Source of the DNA: Cuneatibacter caecimuris
GTDB lineage: Bacteria > Bacillota > Clostridia > Lachnospirales > Lachnospiraceae
Direction of reading: 5' to 3'
Assembly: GCF_004216775.1 (NCBI RefSeq)
Contig: NZ_SGXF01000001.1
Coordinates: 732,828-796,827, forward strand
Length of the DNA: 64,000 bases
In this document: positions 60,386 through 64,000 of the stretch, piece after piece
Layout: each line of letters opens with the position of its first letter
Position numbering within the stretch: the stretch's first letter is position 1
The notes under the pieces: generated by a model
Seen by the model: the letters and a program-made list of their open reading frames with translations, nothing else
What the model was told of the DNA's origin: nothing
Database searches by the model: none
Program-made: the position numbers and the translations under genes

Positions 60386-63307
60386 TTAGTGGAACAGCGT
60401 GCTGACGCTGCCGAACATTTCTTTTTCTGATTCAATTTTCTCGTCATTCCCAATGACACAAAGGCAGTCTGAAGCAAGCACAGCCGCCACAGGGCCGGAC
60501 AAAGCCCTGATATCTTCCTGCGTACAGCCCAGCACCTGGTCGCGCTCATTCTGTATCATCTCTTCCGTCACGCCTGTTAAATAAGCGCCCATGGAACGCC
60601 GCCCTTTATCATTGGGCGTCAAAGGCGTATCCAGATCGCTGACCGCGCCAATGATATATCTCGTCATATCCCGTCCGCTGATTTCTACCTGGCGCAGATA
60701 CTCCGGCAGACCTTCGTAAACCTCGTTTGTTTCTCTCAGATTCGGATCCCGGTAGGACACCAGATAGCTTTCGCCGCTGCGCCCCATGCCGCTCATGCAG
60801 CCATAAGCGCCGCCCTTCACTCTCAGCTTCTGCCACAGGTATTCATAATTCAGGATCACCTTCAGCACCCGCATGGCCCCTGTATAATCATAGCCGGCGC
60901 TCCGGAAGCTTCCGGCCCTGGCCACATACTGGACCTGGGACGCTGTCTTGAACCCTTCATTCTTTCTCTCCAGGGCAATCTCTCTTTTCTTTCCCGGCTG
61001 GAAGCCTTCCGGCAAGGAATCTGCCAGATCGGGCAGTTCCTGCTCCAGAACAGACAGCCCTTCCGCCTCTGCGGTATAGCTGACAATTACATTTTCTCTG
61101 CGGAATATCTGGCCGGCCACCTCCTTCAGCTTCTCTGTCAGTTCTTCCTTCCGCTCTTCAAAATGAGCCAGCAGATCTTCCAGGAAATGATAGTAGCCAA
61201 TGCCGGAAGTGGTGTCCATCACCCATGCGCTCTCTGAGAGATAAGAGCCTGCCCGGACCACTGCGGCGGTATGCCCGGCGTTATTCAGCGCCATTTGAGA
61301 CCGGGAAGCCAGCTGGCCCACGATCTCCCGTATCCGCTTCGTGTCATCCAGGCGGGAAGTGAACAGAATTTCACGCAGCAGGGACAGTCCATTCCCCATA
61401 TTCTCATACAGCGCCCTGTAACCCGTTTCCAGACGGAGATCATAGGAATTCATATCCTTTGCCTGAGTATAGATGCCCAGAGACGCGCCAAACCCTCCGG
61501 TGGCAATATTGATTTCATCAGTCAGCTCCTGATAGCTGAAATGTTCCGTATCCAGCTGCCCCAGAACCGTTTTCAGCAGTGAAAGATAGGGCAGGTCCTC
61601 CGTCGCTACAGAAGACGCGTCAAACAGGAAAGAAATGTATCCGATTCCTCCTGTAAAAAGCCTGTGGAATACGACAGGCATTCCCCCGATATTCTTTTCT
61701 TCATTATGAAATCCCGCAGCCTTTTTCCCGATATCTGAAACCTGCAGCATTGGCACAGTTTTCAATTCCTCTTCTGTGGACGGTTCTTCCTGGTAAGCGC
61801 GCAGTTCTTCCGTATCCTTCACCAGCTGATCTAATTCCTGGCTGCTCAGAGATTTCTGATAATCTTCTAGGCGTTTTTCCGCCTCTGCTTCCAGCTGTGC
61901 CGTGTATCCCTTTTTCGGAAGCAGCGTAACAACCCCTCCATGAGGATTATCCAGCAGGTATTCCCGGATCAGCCCTTCAAAATATCCCGTATCCACCTGT
62001 TCCCTCAGGAACCGGAAGGTATCTTCATATTTCAGGTGCATCAGCGGAGCGCTGTCATCGTAAAGCCAGCTGTCGAAACACTGTATCCCATACATCAGCC
62101 CTTTGGGGTAAGAGCCGAAATCCGCCTCCCTGCACTTAAATTCACAGTGATTGATTCCTGCCAGCAGGGATTTCTTTCTGATTCCCTGCTCCGCCAGCTG
62201 CTCCAGGGTTCCGCGGATGATCTGAAGAAACTCTTCCAGCCTGTCCGCGTCCGCTCCTTTCGCCACCACGCTGAAACTGGTCTGCCGCATGCTGCTGTCA
62301 TAACCGCCGTAAATATCCCGGCCGATTTCCGCGTCAGTCAGCGCCTTCTTCAAAGGGGCGCCGGGGGCTCCCAAAAGGGCGTATTCCAGCACCTGGAAAG
62401 CCATATATCTTTTGGGGTCCAGAACAGAACCGGTCACCTTGTTCCAGGAAAGATAAGCGCTGTTTTCCTCCGTCTCTTCTTCGGAAATCCCATACCAGGC
62501 CGTCTTATACACATCCTGTTCAAACGGTTTCTGCTCCGGAATCTCTGAATCCACTTTCACTGCGTCATAGTGGGAAAGGTATTCTCTGTCCATCCATTCC
62601 AGCTTTTCTTCCATATCCATATTCCCATACAGATAGATAAAACTGTTGGAGGGATGGTAATAAGTCTGGTGGAATTTCAGGAAGTCCTCGTAGCTAAGGT
62701 CCACAATATCCGCCGGATCTCCGCCGGATTCAAAAGCATAAGGAGTATCGGGGAACAGCACCTGGCTGGTCAGCCGGTCCAGAACACTTTCCGGGGAAGA
62801 AAACGCGCCTTTCATTTCATTATAAACCACTCCGTTATAGCTCAGCTTTGAGGCAGTATCCTCCAGCTCGTAGTGCCATCCCTCCTGCCGGAAGGTCTTA
62901 TCACTTTTATAGATATTGGGGTGGAGCACAGCGTCCATATAGACCGCCGTCAAGTTCTGAAAATCCTGGTCGTTGCAGCTGGCGATGGGATAAATCGTCT
63001 TGTCCGGATAGGTGATCGCGTTCAGAAAAGTGTTCAGGGAGCCCTTGGCCAGTTCTATAAAAGGGTCCTTCACAGGGAATTGTTCTGATCCGCAGAGCAC
63101 GGAGTGTTCCAGGATATGGGGCAGTCCCGTGCTGTCCGCGGGCGGAGTGCGGAATCCGATCGTAAATACTTTGTTTTCATCCTCATTGGAAACCAGAAAC
63201 AGGCGCGCGCCGCTTTTTTTGTGGCGCAGCAGCCAGGCAGTCCCTCCCAGCTCCGGCACTTTCTCTTCCAGTTCGCAGGTATACGCTGTCATTTTATTAA
63301 TATCCAT
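60386..63307 (-). CDS. M16C insulinase-family metallopeptidase
   Basis: A 973-residue peptidase of the presequence-protease type (M16C). The inverted zinc motif HxxEH is in GLPHILEHSVLCGSEQFPVK (about 61-80), followed by LNTFLNAITYPDKTIYPIAS and the distal Glu region. Two further halves with VYNEMKGAFSSPES (conserved in the family) are present. No signal peptide, so it is likely cytoplasmic, degrading peptides. It lies 12 bp before era and 24 bp after the YdcF-like gene. Confidence 0.93.
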   Translation of the reverse strand: MDINKMTAYTCELEEKVPELGGTAWLLRHKKSGARLFLVSNEDENKVFTIGFRTPPADSTGLPHILEHSVLCGSEQFPVKDPFIELAKGSLNTFLNAITYPDKTIYPIASCNDQDFQNLTAVYMDAVLHPNIYKSDKTFRQEGWHYELEDTASKLSYNGVVYNEMKGAFSSPESVLDRLTSQVLFPDTPYAFESGGDPADIVDLSYEDFLKFHQTYYHPSNSFIYLYGNMDMEEKLEWMDREYLSHYDAVKVDSEIPEQKPFEQDVYKTAWYGISEEETEENSAYLSWNKVTGSVLDPKRYMAFQVLEYALLGAPGAPLKKALTDAEIGRDIYGGYDSSMRQTSFSVVAKGADADRLEEFLQIIRGTLEQLAEQGIRKKSLLAGINHCEFKCREADFGSYPKGLMYGIQCFDSWLYDDSAPLMHLKYEDTFRFLREQVDTGYFEGLIREYLLDNPHGGVVTLLPKKGYTAQLEAEAEKRLEDYQKSLSSQELDQLVKDTEELRAYQEEPSTEEELKTVPMLQVSDIGKKAAGFHNEEKNIGGMPVVFHRLFTGGIGYISFLFDASSVATEDLPYLSLLKTVLGQLDTEHFSYQELTDEINIATGGFGASLGIYTQAKDMNSYDLRLETGYRALYENMGNGLSLLREILFTSRLDDTKRIREIVGQLASRSQMALNNAGHTAAVVRAGSYLSESAWVMDTTSGIGYYHFLEDLLAHFEERKEELTEKLKEVAGQIFRRENVIVSYTAEAEGLSVLEQELPDLADSLPEGFQPGKKREIALERKNEGFKTASQVQYVARAGSFRSAGYDYTGAMRVLKVILNYEYLWQKLRVKGGAYGCMSGMGRSGESYLVSYRDPNLRETNEVYEGLPEYLRQVEISGRDMTRYIIGAVSDLDTPLTPNDKGRRSMGAYLTGVTEEMIQNERDQVLGCTQEDIRALSGPVAAVLASDCLCVIGNDEKIESEKEMFGSVSTLFH

Positions 63308-63331
63308 TAAAACCCTCCATTTTTATTTCAT

Positions 63332-64000
63332 TCAGATATTTCCCATAAATTTCTCAATTAACAGGGCAAAGCATTCCCGTACCGTCTGGTTTGGTAGCAG
63401 GAACCAGTTGGACTTTGCGGGAATCCCATAGACCTCTGTCTTTCCCTGCTTTCTCGCCAGGGCCTGAGCTCTGCAGAGATGAAAATCATTTGTTACAATT
63501 CCTACCGTATCAGTCTTTTTTACCAGATTCAGAGAATAGATAACATTCTCTTCTGTGTCAGTGGATTGTGTTTCCATCACCATACGGTGGGTCTGCACCC
63601 CTGCATTTTTCAGATATAGGTACATGACCTGGGCCTCGGTCCAGTCCTCTCCGCTCCCTTTTCCGCCGGAAAGAATCACCCGGGTTTTTTTATTCTCCTG
63701 CAGATATTCCAGCGCCGCGTCCAGACGGAGCTTCAACGTATCCGAAGGCTCCCTCCCCACTGTCTTGCTCCCCAGCACAATCAGATAATCCAGATCCTCC
63801 GGCGCTTCTTCTTCCGTATCCATAAAAATTGTAATGCCTGCGGCGGCTAATATGAGAAATCCCACGGACACACAGGTGAAAACTGCGCTCTTCAGCATCA
63901 GGGGCATTTCCAGCCTGTCAGGATGCTTCCTGCGGTAAGCGCAGTAGGCGCCGGCCGCGCAGAGCAGCAGTCCAGTCAGCAGCCAGAACAGGGCAAAACC
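63332..64000 (-). CDS. YdcF/ElyC family protein (partial, runs off right edge)
   Basis: The frame stays open from 63332 to the window edge (223 codons). Upstream of the first visible ATG (63905-63907) it encodes another hydrophobic helix (LFWLLTGLLLCAAGAYCAYR), so the true start lies outside. A second helix follows, then the DUF218 domain with LDYLIVLGSKTVGREPSDTL, ILSGGKGSGEDWTEAQVMYL and VTNDFHLCRAQALARKQGK. Family members act at the membrane in envelope functions; the specific role is unknown. Confidence 0.88.
   Translation of the reverse strand, partial: GFALFWLLTGLLLCAAGAYCAYRRKHPDRLEMPLMLKSAVFTCVSVGFLILAAAGITIFMDTEEEAPEDLDYLIVLGSKTVGREPSDTLKLRLDAALEYLQENKKTRVILSGGKGSGEDWTEAQVMYLYLKNAGVQTHRMVMETQSTDTEENVIYSLNLVKKTDTVGIVTNDFHLCRAQALARKQGKTEVYGIPAKSNWFLLPNQTVRECFALLIEKFMGNI

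Overview
The window is chromosomal DNA of a low-to-mid GC Firmicute, most likely a gut Lachnospiraceae (Clostridia). Pointers are strong AGGAGG-type ribosome sites, class III fructose-1,6-bisphosphatase, pyruvate phosphate dikinase, single-chain glycyl-tRNA synthetase, NADP-type glutamate dehydrogenase, DUF5685/DUF4250/DUF3795 proteins, and a 6S RNA whose sequence resembles clostridial 6S RNAs. No rRNA, tRNA, CRISPR array, transposase or prophage gene was seen. Species cannot be named from the sequence alone.

Layout. 0-6.4 kb: a partial coiled-coil protein, then HAD phosphatase, aldo/keto reductase, Fbp and a DUF6199-like membrane protein on the minus strand; a Crp/Fnr regulator; and a lipoprotein gene broken at an A7 run. 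6.6-14.4 kb (minus): thioredoxin, DapF, dipeptidase, a cytidylate-kinase-like protein, and phospholipid genes (psd, pssA, a flippase-like protein, PAP2). 14.5-17.6 kb: a thiamine-precursor ABC transporter with a thiamine-binding protein under a TPP riboswitch and its terminator. 17.8-20.8 kb: a dispersed repeat, 6S RNA, pgsA, and a DUF5685/J-domain/membrane-protein cluster. 20.9-24.8 kb: MATE and EamA transporters and an AlbA/ATPase-type regulator.

24.9-33.7 kb is accessory: MarR with a cyclase, TetR with an MFS exporter (paired palindromic operators), XRE with a PLDc_N peptide and an ABC-2 exporter, an acetyltransferase-nucleotidyltransferase fusion, a rhomboid protease and a deleted acetyltransferase. 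33.7-36.1 kb holds a short MutS2-like ATPase behind an about 440-nt leader with a near-consensus promoter, a 12-codon leader ORF and an intrinsic terminator; this is the strongest candidate for undescribed regulation. 36.1-41.7 kb: YoaP-type acetyltransferase, ArsR/HMA/P-type ATPase metal operon, aminoglycoside nucleotidyltransferase-like protein, and nitroreductase with TetR.

41.8-48.2 kb is the sufCBDSU iron-sulfur assembly operon followed by a Cys-rich FAD protein. 48.3-50.1 kb: chloramphenicol-acetyltransferase-like and DUF3795 proteins, then degraded genes. 50.1-64 kb is mainly housekeeping: ppdK, gdhA (with a terminator-bearing leader), transaldolase-like fsa, glyQS, a lipoprotein, recO, era, an M16C peptidase and a YdcF protein that runs off the right edge.

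A family of four dispersed repeats (5.4, 17.8, 32.6 and 35.7 kb) shares hairpins that keep pairing through compensating base changes. Two copies sit in the 5' leaders of genes and one abuts the 6S RNA.
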